Made by a program: the position numbers and the translations under genes. The notes beneath the pieces were generated by a model. It did no database searches. It saw nothing but the letters and a program-made list of their open reading frames with translations, and had not been told where the DNA came from. This document shows, in pieces, positions 26,156-37,300 of a stretch of 64,000 nucleotides of DNA. Source of the stretch: Nymphaea colorata (taxonomy: Eukaryota > Streptophyta > Magnoliopsida > Nymphaeales > Nymphaeaceae); the NCBI RefSeq assembly GCF_008831285.2, contig NC_045138.2, positions 26,321,934 to 26,385,933 of the forward strand, given 5' to 3'. Numbering within the stretch: the stretch's first letter is position 1; each line of letters begins with the position of its first letter.

Positions 26156-28776
26156 CTAAAGCCTCTGCTTCCTCCTGCCCTTTTTGCGCTTGTTTTTCTT
26201 CAGCTTTGAGGCTTTTTTCATCTTCTTCTTCACACCGCCTGTAGGCTTGAGCTTAAACTCAGTACCAACATCAGCTGGATTGTTTTCTGTCATCTCCACA
26301 TCTGTCAAAAAGCAATAGACAGCGAACAACATTAGTTGCGCATAATTAGATAGAATTACTAGAGCTATCCAATATCATGATAAGAAAACTTCAGGCTGTC
26401 CAGTTTACAGTTAACATCTTCAGTACTTCTCGGTCATCCCAAGAACCATATGATTTCACCCGGTATCTCTTCCACATAAGAGGTGGAGTTGAGAACAATG
26501 TTGTGAGAAGCGTACGCTTCTCACAAAAAAATTGCGAGTCAAGGCGTTTTAAGTGAAAAACGCCTTGACTCGGGGCGCACGTGTCCTGAAGCATGCGCCT
26601 CATGTGTGTGAAGCGTACGCCTCACACATGGGCACGCTTGTACTTGACTCGTGCGCCTCAAGGACAACACTTGGCTAGCTGCTTTTAATGTAAAAAATTA
26701 AAATTTAACCAAACAATTAGTCTCACACGTAAGTTACAAAAGTTAGTCTCTTTAATGGCTTTTAATGTAACTCTAATTAAACTCTCTTACCCCAACTGCC
26801 CTTTTCTTAATATCAATCCCAAATCACCCGTCCCCACACTTTTCTCCTTCGCTCTTTCTTCTTCACGGCTGAGAAGGTGAAACTGAAAGGGCACGTCTGC
26901 TTCAAGGCACTCTCCAACTACAGGCCTGGCTACAAGGCACTCTCCAACTTGCATGTAAGTTTAAACTTTAAATGTCTTGCTTTTTCCTGTTAGCATATAA
27001 TACAGCAGTTCATTTCTTCCATATGCCTATAGTTTGTATATTATATGTAGCTGAAAACACTTTTGATTTAAAAAACGAGGCGAGGCATTGGCCATTGAAC
27101 TTGTATGGTATACATTGAACTTTTGATTTAAAAAACGAGGCTGAACTTTTCTCCTTCCATTTTTACTTGTTGTAAGGATAGGCGTTGGGCATGTCTGTAC
27201 ATTGAACGTTGTTTGATTTTTTTTTAATGTTTTTCCCTTTGAGCTGATTGGTGGAATACATTTGGCGACGATACAAAAGAATTGAAGAATTTTGCTATGA
27301 GAATTCTCAATCTTACATGCAGTGCATCAGGATGTGAGCATAACTGGAGTTCATTCTCTTTGGTAAATAAATGAAACTTTCAAATCATTTATTGTGTTAT
27401 CATTCAAATGTTTTTAATGTTTATACATATACATATGTTATTGTTCAGCAATACTTATTATTTACTTATGCTCTTAGTTGATATTATCATCTGAATCTTA
27501 GTTGTTATGACATTATATTTATTTGGATTTACAAATTATTGTGGTTTGCATATGTTGTGTATTGTTCTTTATTGATATGATTAGTATTGTAGTCACTTTT
27601 TTTCAGTTTTGTTATTATTTTTATAAATATTATATAATTCACAAATTTGTCCGTGAAGCTTACGCTTCAATTAACGCCTCGCCTCGCCTCGTTTTACCGC
27701 CTTTTACAACATTGGTTGAGAACAGAGAATGGGATGAAATGATACAATGGAATAAAACCAGATTGGCCCAGTTGGGGATCAAATCCAAGATAGATGTCAT
27801 AAAGTAATTCCATTTACAGATTAGATCATTTCAGAGAAAAAACAACAAAAACAATGTAGCTGCTTTCTCTACAAACAGTGCTTACATGACGAGACTAACT
27901 CCAATTTTTAAGACATGGTAGGTGAATCCACTACGAGAAACAAAAGGCCAACTCATTTAAACATTTTCCGATTCACAGCTGAAAAGCAAAACAAGAAAAC
28001 TTCACTATGGAATACGGAACCAAATAAGCAACTCTTTACAGCATCGAAAGCAAACCTAGTGAAACAAAACAAGGTTAATTATGAGAAAACAGCTGACAAT
28101 ATGGATCTGATCGTAAAACCCTTACATATTTACACCAGAAATTAGAAGCAGCAATACAAGCGGACCAAACTTCAGAGCCCTATATCAAACAAACATAGGA
28201 AGAATCTAAACTAACTGCTAGGGAAACAACAAGAGAAAAATAAACAACAGGTACTTCAAACAGCTAAAAGAACGAATGTTAGATTATCGGTTAATATTAA
28301 CCAAGAAGATGAGTTAAGACATACAAAAAGAGATGCAGAGAATAATGAACATACAAAAAAAAAATCGCATCAGGAGATCCACAAAACAATCAACCACGAA
28401 TTCAAAAACAAGGACACAAAAAACTACATTGATACAAGTAACCATGGAACTATTCCACCAAATTCATCATCGAATTTATATACCATTCTCACTGGGCCTA
28501 AACAAAACAACACCATTATAAGCAAAGAAGGGCGAGAGATATGCATAAGAGAGAAATGGAGGGAGGAATTGGTAACTAACCCATGTTGGTAGGGACAGGA
28601 AGAGTGAGGTCGTCGGAGGCAGGATCAGGGGTGGGAAGCGGCAGCTTCGGAGCGGCCAGGGCCGCTTCCTGAGCGGCAAGCTTGGCGGCCTCCTTCTTGT
28701 CATAGAAAGGCTTGGCGATGTCCCTTCTCAATGTCCTCAACCTCTTCTTCTTCTTCGACCTCAGAGACTTAGCCAT
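26156..28776 (-). CDS. Small basic LLP/LLPH-like protein (DUF2423 type)
   Basis: Two exons join in phase: 28581-28776 and 26156-26301, giving 113 aa. The N-terminus MAKSLRSKKKKRLRTLRRD matches the start of the LLP/LLPH family (yeast YBL028C type), small nucleolar proteins linked to ribosome biogenesis. The middle is Ala-rich (KEAAKLAAQEAALAAPK), and the second exon ends in an extremely basic tail (KKKMKKASKLKKNKRKKGRR), a likely nuclear/nucleolar signal. The acceptor TTTTTGACAG|AT and donor ATGG|GTTAGT rebuild an Asp codon exactly. The 2.3 kb intron contains a complete-looking hAT-type transposon. Function is inferred from family resemblance and composition only. Confidence 0.82.
26501..26630. 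repeat. Cluster of palindromes in the left subterminal region of the hAT element
   Basis: A 26-bp perfect palindrome spans 26501-26526 with centre GCGTACGC. A hairpin with a 16-bp perfect stem (26535-26550 with 26557-26572; 6-base loop) follows. A third, imperfect palindrome at 26601-26630 has the same AAGCGTACGC core. Repeated subterminal motifs are transposase binding sites in hAT elements generally; that role is inferred here. Confidence 0.8.
27060..27141. repeat. 60-bp spaced direct repeat inside the hAT element
   Basis: The string TTTTGATTTAAAAAACGAGG begins at 27061 and again at 27121, exactly 60 bases apart, indicating a short tandem duplication with divergence after the first third. 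Confidence 0.75.
27246..27374 (+). pseudogene. hAT transposase C-terminal dimerisation domain relic
   Basis: The forward frame reads DWWNTFGDDTKELKNFAMRI, then ILNLTCSASGCEHNWSSFSL, and ends VNK-stop. This matches the hATC signature (WW..G..T..L..FA.RIL..T.SASGCERNWS.F) of plant hAT transposases. Only about 42 codons remain. Upstream sequence is not open in this frame beyond a few codons, and catalytic domains are absent. It sits inside a TIR-bounded hAT element and supports that call. Confidence 0.85.
27723..28580. other. Rest of the LLP-like intron (donor side)
   Basis: A-rich intron sequence on the plus strand with short open frames and no recognisable domain. It is the ancestral part of the intron next to the donor at 28580. 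Confidence 0.5.
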
Positions 28777-29688
28777 CAGGATTCAAACTCCTCTCTCCGG
28801 AAAACTACCGCGGCCCCTTCTCTTCGATGCCTCTACCGAGCTTGATGGCTCTTTGGCGGCAACACCGCTACTCGGGTCTGATATCCGAAGCTCTGGCGGC
28901 TTATTAGGGTTTTTTGGCCTTTGAGTCTCTTGGTCTAAAATAAATTTCCCTTAAGTATTATACTTCTTTCCTAACTCCTAAAATCGTCCCTATTTATCCG
29001 AATTTACTAATACATGACGCGTGAGGGGAGCATATTATAATACCATAAAAAAACATTGGGGCGTTGTAATACCATAAAAACTGCGATATAACAAGACCAA
29101 CTTAAGCTCGATTCAAACTCACTCGTCAAAATTCAATTAGTTGAATTAGAGTTTATATATATATATATATATATATATTTGAAATGTTAAGAAAATGACT
29201 CATTTAAACTTGATTTGGTTTGATTACATAATAAATGCCGAAAATTAATGACAGAGCAAGTAAACAAGTAGCAACTAAGCGAGTTAACGAGTTTAAAGAG
29301 ATGAAACAAGTTTAGTATAAACGAGTTAAATGAATCAAGCTCAAATGAGTTCAAGCCTGGTTTATGGTGATTAACTCGAGTTTGAGTTGAGCTTGAGTTT
29401 TCTTAATCCATTCCAGCTGTGGCTTCGCCCGAGTTGAGACTTATCCGACGTCTTCAATTAACATTATTCACATTTCTCCCTTACCGCTTGATCACCACGT
29501 AAGGAAGTCTTTAATATCTCTATTTAAATTGGCAAACATATGGCTACAACCCAAATCTGACATTAAGTTGAATCGGACTGTCTTTGGATCATTCGGGCGG
29601 AATCGAGCAGAAAAAAATGTGATGTAAATGGCAGTCCCTCCGAGTGGATGAGGTTCGGTCCTTGCATCAACGGGGTAGAGCGCCGAGG
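28777..29688. promoter_or_regulatory. Shared divergent promoter region of the LLP-like and RRM genes
   Basis: 912 bp separate the two divergent ATGs, so both promoters and 5' UTRs must lie here. The middle (about 29085-29420) is repetitive: TAATACCATAAAAA occurs twice, a TA run is at 29154-29178, and ACTCGAGTTTGAGTTGAGC resembles the 48 kb MITE. No TATA box could be assigned with confidence. Confidence 0.45.
29154..29178. repeat. (TA)n microsatellite
   Basis: An uninterrupted TA run in the divergent promoter region. Confidence 0.93.
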
Positions 29689-31799
29689 ATGTGGTCTCTC
29701 TCCTCGCTACTAGATTCCGTCCTCCCGTGCCATGCAGCTGAACGCTGCGGCAGCCCTCGCCCTCTCCTCTCTCCCGCCACCATAGCAACCAGGCCTTACA
29801 CTTATTCTTTCTCTCCGTCAATCCCTCCTGCCATTGTTGGCAGGGCGCGATGCCTCTACGTCAATGCTACGAGGAAGAAGGAAGGAGCCAGAATGCGGAC
29901 CCACTACGTAGATGTCGAATTGGGTAATGATGATGATGATGGCTTTGACGATTTTGATGAAGAAGGGGAAAATGAAGATGTTGGTGGTAGTGATGATGGC
30001 GAGCTATTGCCATTTGACAAGATGAGGCGTTGGCTGGAGAAGAGGCCCCGGGGGTTCGGCGACGGGAAGACGTATGAAACGAGTCTGGAAGACCAGCTCC
30101 TCCAGGAGATTGAACAGAGTCGGAAAGCCCAAGAGGCGAACCTCAACAATCTGAAGCGCAGCAAGTCGAAATCTGAGTCCATGAAGCAACCCTTGAAGCT
30201 GCAGCAGGATGGTATTTTCTTTTTCACCAATTTCTTATGGTTTTGCTTTAGAAGGTAGCTTACACTGTCGATTTTTTGTATCATCGTTGGTATGTTTGGT
30301 TTTACCGGGTTGGGCTTTTAACTTCTTATCCTTTGCAGTTCATATGGACGTCCCTGTACTTCTCATTTGGAAATTTTTGTTTCTGATGACATTTGATAGT
30401 TTTCTCTGGCTACACGGTTTGTAGTTATTCCAGGGCGTGCACGTATTCGTGTTGGTAATCTTCCAAAGAAGAAAAACATTCATAGAGATTTACGGTCAGC
30501 ATTTAAAGGTTTTCCAGGCCTTCTAAATATTAGTCCAGCAGTTACTGGAAATAAGACGACCAGAGATCCCATTTGCAAGGGCTTTGCGTTTCTTGATTTT
30601 GAATCAGATGCAACGGCTGACAGGTGATCTCCAACTACTCTTACTATTGGAATGTCTACAAGTTTGAATTTGCAGCATCTGCTAGACTGCTACTTGCGTT
30701 TTCTTTTTCGCCTTGCTGTACATACGCCTATATGGTTTCAGTTCTGGCATTCTTCTGTTACATCTTTCTAGAAACACCGGTAGAACTTATGAGGCCTCAG
30801 ACCTGTAACCTGCCAAATCCGGTGGTATGCTCAACTTGTCGTCGGGTGCTTCCCCGGACCAGATATTCAATTTAGAGACCTATCTAAACCATCAATTGAG
30901 GCGAAGAAATGCATACGATACTCTTTTTAAATATGTTTAAATTTTACCAGTGCATATCCTGGCATACCAATTTGATTTCGTCTGTTAGTTAATGTTCAAC
31001 GTGGTTCTATATTTGCTGTTTGTAAAATTGTTCCATTTGTTCATTTCCGTATAGAATTTGGGCAACCTGGATGTTTTGATATGACTGACCTTGCGTAAAC
31101 ATTTGTCGTAATCAGCTGTTGTTGATTCTGTTGTATGTAGGTTCCTTGAAATATATTCTGGGCAGACCGTCGTCTTTGGTAAAATAGAGAAACAAATTTC
31201 ATGTGATGCTTTAAAGCCAGACAGCCTTCCCAAGTCTGGTTCTGGATCAGCACAGAGCAATGTTAGATATAGTCCACGATTAAAGATTGTAGATTTGGAT
31301 ACAAAAGTTAGTGGAAGTGACTCTACGAATCTTCCCATGGAACCATCATATAGAAGTGAGATTGAAGACCCTGCAGGAACCATAACTCCTGCTGGAAACT
31401 CTGATAAGGAGGATATTGATAGCGAGAGTGGTCGGGGCTTGGTCTTGAATTTCCAAAATTCTGAATCGTCCATCAATGACACTGAAGAGGAGACGGCGTC
31501 ATCCAGTATTTCAACATCAAGGAAACAAAAGAAGATGCTGGTCAGAAAGAAGCAAGTGAAAGTCCCAAAACCTGAGAAGGGGTTGAAATCACTGAAAGTC
31601 CTTGGTTCTGCAAGCAGGTGCTGTTATGCTATGAACAGATAGCTTTATTTAGGTGCATGTTGAATATATTTATCAAGTTCACTACAGAGCATGTTTTTCA
31701 CAGACTTTTTTGTGAAAGTGCAGACTGAAGATCAGGGAAAGAGCTGTTCTAACAGATGTATTCTCAAAGTATGGAGCAAATACTCCTTCATCCATGTAA
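29689..31799 (+). CDS. RRM-domain RNA-binding protein, probably organelle-targeted
   Basis: Four exons join in phase: 29689-30211, 30425-30623, 31141-31617, 31724-31799, giving 424 aa. The start at 29689 (MWSLSSLLDSVLPCHAA) opens a Ser/Arg/Ala-rich, acid-poor stretch of about 60 residues, typical of plastid or mitochondrial transit peptides. An acidic block (about 82-110; DDDDGFDDFDEEGENED) follows, then one RRM with RNP2-like IRVGNL (182-187) and RNP1-like KGFAFLDF (226-233); exon 3 continues the fold (FLEIYSGQTVVFGKIEKQI). The C-terminal half is low complexity, with a basic KKMLVRKKQVKVPKPEK segment, and ends LKIRERAVLTDVFSKYG. The RRM is longer than usual between RNP2 and RNP1. I do not recognise a named orthologue; RNA binding is inferred from the fold. 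Confidence 0.88.
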
Positions 31800-33122
31800 T
31801 GACAATGCATCTCTAATGAGATACTGGCTGAAGCCCTTACACTCCGAGGTGGACACATTCACTACTCCATCTATTAACTATGCTCCAAGGGGGCACAAGA
31901 TTTGGTCAGGTAGTATGTCTGTTCTCTACCTCTCGTCTTTAAAATCGTTATGATATCCGTGGTTTTAATTGTTTGTTTTAGACTAAGTTGCATAAAGCTT
32001 ATAAGCTTGAAACGTTCATCTTGCTGCTGGCCCTTGTCCTGTTCCCTTGTCCTGTTTAATAGTTCCCTTAGTTGTGCCCTATGCTGCAACGTTGCTTTTC
32101 TTTCCTCTTCTTCATTGACATTGAATAACTAAACCTTGTAGAATTATCTTGTCGACAATAAAAAAGAGACTGCTGATATGCCTTCCCGGCTCAACACTTG
32201 TATCATCCATATTTTGCACTTGTTGCTTTCTCTGCAGAAGTTTGTGCTTGCTTTTGGACCGCCTTGTCGAGAAGGTCACAGTTTGCACTTTGCAGTTTAT
32301 TCCAAATGTGGTGCTGTTATGCGGCTGATCTGTACTTCCTATGGTCTTATATTGCAGATGGATTTTGGTATGAAACTCACAAAACAAAGGAAAGAATCTG
32401 CAACGTGGGCTGGCCACTTCTCCCCGTTAGAACCATCATATGGTTGAAGCGTTACTTGGCAGTTCCTGAACTTCAGATGACTTTAGGCCTACCGCTAACG
32501 AACACGTGATTTTGCTACTTCCACCATCCTGGCTAAACCTCTTTTTTTTACTATCCTCCCATTTCATGCTCGTCTATGTTAAATAATGTATTTGTTCCAT
32601 GGCAAAAACAAAAGACCGTGCTGGTCAGAGCTGTTCAGATCTATCTAGAACAGGCACTCCGGTGGTAGTTATTCACTGCTCTTAATAGTTTATGGATACG
32701 ATGTTCAAGTCATTGAAAACAACTTTGTGCAAACATAACTGGTCAACTTTGTGCAAACATAACTGTAAACATAACTGGTAAAGGGTATAACATAATTGGT
32801 CAGGTTGATATAAGTTTGATTCATATAAGTTTGATTCCTATAGACATTATTTTTTTGAAATGCAAATGGTAGCAATGCAAGACTTTAGTTGGGGTTTCCT
32901 CAAGTTTAGAAGCAGTCTTAAACCTTGAGGGCAAGGAAAGCTTTGGCCTTTCTTTAGGTGGAGAAGAGGTAAAGTTTGGTGTCTGCACTACCATGTTGGG
33001 AGACCCAACAGCACTGGTTTAAGATATGATCATTTGCTCAACAGTGGCACACTGGAACAAAACCACAACAAAGTTTAAAATCATAATCAACCACCCACCT
33101 TAAGAGCTTCACCTATCAGTTA
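31800..33122. other. Region downstream of the RRM gene
   Basis: Contains the 3' UTR of the RRM gene. Open frames at 32178-32509 show no domain and no splice-consistent link to the gene, so they are not called. A short tandem repeat (CAACTTTGTGCAAACATAAC twice, 32720-32767) is present. Confidence 0.45.
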
Positions 33123-33464
33123 GGGCCCGTTTGATTGTAGAGATAAAACAAGAGGGGAGGGGAAAAATTGTACGGGTGGGTGAAATTTCACCCACTCATA
33201 TTGCTTGCAATCAAACAGGGTGAACTTTCACCTGTTTTTCGTTAAAGCGAGCGGGTGAAAGTTCACCCGCTCGATGGCTGCCTACTAGACGACGCCGAGG
33301 GAAAGAGAGAAGAAGGGGAAGGGAGAAGCAGAAGGGGAAGCGAACGACGCAGACAAACATGGCTTCAAATCAAAAGAGGGTTAAATTTCATCCTTTATTT
33401 TTTTAAAAAAATTTATTATGGTAAATTTACCACGTTAAATTTTTCCTTGCAATCAAACTGGCCC
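33123..33464. mobile_element. MITE with GGGCC..GTTTGATTG inverted ends
   Basis: The left end GGGCCCGTTTGATTG and the right end CAATCAAACTGGCCC are complementary with one mismatch over about 15 bp. The interior is made of inverted pieces such as GTGAAATTTCACCC, GGGTGAACTTTCACC and GGGTGAAAGTTCACCC. The length of about 340 bp is MITE-like. I could not find a matching target duplication, so the superfamily is open; GGGCCCGTTTG-type ends occur in plant hAT and PIF-type MITEs. Confidence 0.68.
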
Positions 33465-33718
33465 GTAAGAATGCTCGCTGATTGTGCTAACCCAGCACCT
33501 AATCAGCATGTGTGCTGCTGGGGAGTATTGGTTGCTCGATAAAATAAAAGTGATGTTCGTCCTTTTTCGTCCTTACCCGAGCATGTGGTCGTTCCTCATT
33601 GTTTCTTTGAACAGATATATACAAATAACTGTTTTCTTTCAGCAGGCAAAATCTTCTTTGGTTTTCGATTGGAAGCAAAGCCATTTTTAAATAATAGTGA
33701 GAGTAAGACAAAAATGTT

Positions 33719-34257
33719 CTATGACTGCGATTTAGCCGTTCTCACTAAGCACATAGAATGAGTTGCTCCAATGGCGACTGAAAGCACGTGAGGTCTCAAC
33801 GCTTCATCCATTAAAAACTTGACTTCCACTGGGGATGGCTGAATCTCTGGGAGCCCTGGAACACCAAGCTGGAAATCTTTTGCATTACCCCACATGTACA
33901 ATTTCCCTTCATCTGTAGTAAAGAATACAAAGTCTCATCAGTAATATGAACATTACAAGGTTTCCAATCACTGTCATGCAATGGACTAAACTTAGGCTTA
34001 CAAAATTTTGGCGCAACACATTCATAAAGCCTGCATAATTTTTCGAACTGCGGCGCCCCATAATTGTATATTTCATTTGATCTAAGAAGAAAAATTCCTC
34101 TGCGGATCAGTTTTTACTCCGTCTTAGAGGACCGCAACCGAATTAGACCGCAATGACGCCTGACTTTTTAAAATGACGGTTCTTTCTGTAATGAAGTGTA
34201 AAAATGTTTCTTGGCTTCACGAAATTTTCTGGTTTACGCCCCTAGCCGTTTTTATAG

Positions 34258-34300
<43 letters not shown>

Positions 34301-37300
34301 GACATGTAAAAGGTCTGACAAGGTACCAATAGATACCATGCATATTTAGATTCTGAAGTTGAGAGATGCCTTCTCTAAAACTAGATACCACATCGGTACC
34401 TGGTAAGTTCAATAAAAAAACCACACGCAAAGGCGATAAAAAAAACTTGTGATGGACGCATTCTGTAAAGCATACCAGTGATTGCGGCGGAGGATGAACT
34501 ACCACATGCAACATATACAATATGCTCCCCGAGAAGACCCTCAACCTCTTTCGGAATCTCACCATTTTGTTTGCTGCCATGACCCAACTGTCCTTGTCTC
34601 CCGTGGCCCCATGTCAGCACTTTCCCTTTATCTGAAATGCATCATAAACACAAGATTTTTAAACCAATTTTGCAACCACTGGTTCTTTAAGCAATACGTC
34701 TCAGCCATCTCTCACAATGACAAAACACTCCTCGCTTTTCGATCTTTTATTGGCATTCGACAAATTTACTCTGTCCATGGAATCAGTTTCCTCCTTTACT
34801 ATTTGATATTTTAACTCAAAGTCAAGACAGCTGCCAAAGACAATGCAGTCAAATTATGTCAATTGCTTAACTGGTCGGATCATGTTTACATTTGAATTTC
34901 GATCTTGTTCTGCTGAAACTGCTATTTCCGTGAAAAACCCTTATCTATAGATTGTTATATATATTTATAAAAAACTGCAATGTTAAGTTTATAACATAAG
35001 CTTACATAAGTGGAATATAGCCTATCACCTACGTTGAAGAGAAAAAAAAAAAGAAGGAAAATGACGTACCAGTTAGTGCTACAGAATGATATCCACCACA
35101 GGCTACCTGAATAATATGAACACCTTCAAGGCTAGAAATGGGCTGGGGTCGCCAGTCACTGATTCTAGTTCCCCTCCCAAGCTCAAAGTTGGAGTTACCT
35201 GAAAAAAAGCAACAGGCATGTTAAAGCTGGTGAAAGGTTCATCCAAGAAAGATCCTTAGAGCAATCAGGCAAAATCACCAAGGCTATCCTCTTATTCACT
35301 CGCAATGAAAATGAACAAAGGCATCAGGAACTATAAGTCTGCCATTTTTTCAACCTAACAGCTGCTTTCTCCACATGAAAACGATACAGGGGACAGAACT
35401 TTGCTATGCTGACAGTCCTGCATTCATTACTTTCTAGTACACCAGAGATGTCTTGTTTTGAGATCAATGTAACCTACAGACCAGTTGAGTTGGCATGATT
35501 GGATTGAATTGGATTAAATGGTAATCAAGATAAAACCACCCTATTTATTGTTTCTTAACTGATTTGTTGTAACGAACTGCAAAACTGGAACTTATCAGAG
35601 TACAATGGAGAGCATTTATATACATGATACAAACAAACAATGACAAAATTCTAAGACAGGTGCTTACAAATATATTAAAAGGACATTCAGTTGCAATTGC
35701 AGAAGGATAATATGAGACTTTTGTAGCCTCACCTCCCCAACTCCATAATTGTCCATCTGCAGTTAAAGCCATCGTGAAAAATCCACCACATGCAACAGCG
35801 GCAATAGGCACTGGCAAAGCCTCAACCTTAGTGGGGGTCCCAAGAGCACCTTCATCTGGGGCTCCACCACTTCCAAGACCCAATCTGCCTTCACCTTCAT
35901 CTCGACCCCAGGTAAAAAGCTCCCCTACATCCACTGCACTATCAACAGAGATACAAGAGAGACAAAGCAAGAATAGAACCAAAAAGATGAAAAGAAGTTC
36001 CTCCAAAAAGGAATACCAGTAAGTTCTCTTTTAGTGAAAATTAACTTAAGAAGCAAAAAATGTCAAATGTTAACTCTCAATCTACTAAATAAGAAAACAT
36101 ATTTATTATAAAGCATGAGCTATAACTTGTAGATGTATAAGCAATACCTCAATTATGTTCATTTTGAAAAATTTTAAGAACCCTGTCGGATCAGCTAATC
36201 AATTTTTTTTTACAAAAATCGAAAACTGTCAACGCAGAAAGTTTTAAACATGCAAAGTACAAACACAATTAACATCAGTTTCTAAAAAGGGCAGACTTTT
36301 AAAAATGCATGGGATCGTGCAACACAATACTGAAGCTTGAAATTTTTCTATTTTCCAATTAACAGTTCACTCCATCAAAGGCAGTACCAAGCTCAGAAAC
36401 AGCTGCAGTATGAGTTCCACTAGTTGCAAGATGACTAATTTTTCCATTCCAATCATATTCCAGCAGCCTAGGAAGCAGCTCCCTGTGGTAGACAGAGTGG
36501 CCAAGCGCCCCAAACCCACCATAACCCCTGCACTCTTGAAAAAGGCAGTACTACGTAAGTGATATATCAAAGCATCTTGTTCTATTCAATGGAACAAAAA
36601 AATCCAAAAGAGAGCTTTAAAATGGGAAACTAAAACATCATGGAAGTTTTCTTGGTTTGCAACTTGCAAAAAACATGTTGTCCATCGTTATCAACAGACC
36701 GCTCTTTATGACAATCTGTAAGCTATTCTCTGAAGGGAGACTTGAGAATACCCTCAGAATAAAAGTAAGCTCGCAACTCTAAAGAAGATTCCAACAATTG
36801 CCACAAACATACTGGTGAGATACTGAAACATGGTCAACTTTTGCAGAGTAGCCATTACTTTTTACATCTAAATGCCTCCTAGAATCTTTTATCCATGCAA
36901 TAGTGGAATAGATGTGAAAAGGGAATAGCAAATCCTTCCATAAAAGTGATATAGTAGCAGAAAGAATGTGGTAACTGGTAACTAGATCCATCTTGTCCTT
37001 TTCCATCTTTTTCGTTAATCTTGTTTTAGGGCAAGTTTGAGATTTCAGGATATCAGCTCTAGGAAATGTTCACCTGAATGGAAGTGCCCCCAGCTAATGT
37101 CACACGTTGGAGTGCCAGTATATGGTTCTATTTTGAATCACCCAGACTTTTAGATGATTTTGAAGGTTTTTGTGGTTTCTTGTTGGTGATACAAACATTT
37201 GCTTGTTGTCAGTTTCAACTGAAGTTTTCTTATGCTATAGACATATCTACACCCTGTTTGGATCGAAGGAGAGGGAGAGAAAGAAATGAAAAGGATAACC

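Larger units (their letters stand above)
26496..27714. mobile_element. Non-autonomous hAT-type DNA transposon in the LLP-like intron
   Basis: The element is 1219 bp. Its ends are inverted: CAATGTTGTGAGA on the left, and TTTTACAACATTG on the right, which reads CAATGTTGTAAAA on the other strand. It is flanked by an exact 8-bp target duplication GTTGAGAA (26488-26495 and 27715-27722), the size made by hAT transposases. A relic of the transposase C-terminal dimerisation region lies inside at 27246-27374. The left 150 bp hold strong palindromes based on AAGCGTACGC. The right end repeats the theme (GAAGCTTACGCTTC, CGCCTCGCCTCG). No full transposase frame remains, so it would need a helper. Confidence 0.88.

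Noticed and set aside
29644-29688. N-terminal extension of the RRM protein
   Set aside because: It would start at GTG; the ATG at 29689 begins a good transit peptide.
32178-32509. A further exon or gene after the RRM gene
   Set aside because: Two overlapping frames are open but no domain is recognised, and the RRM gene already ends at a stop in a phase-consistent last exon.
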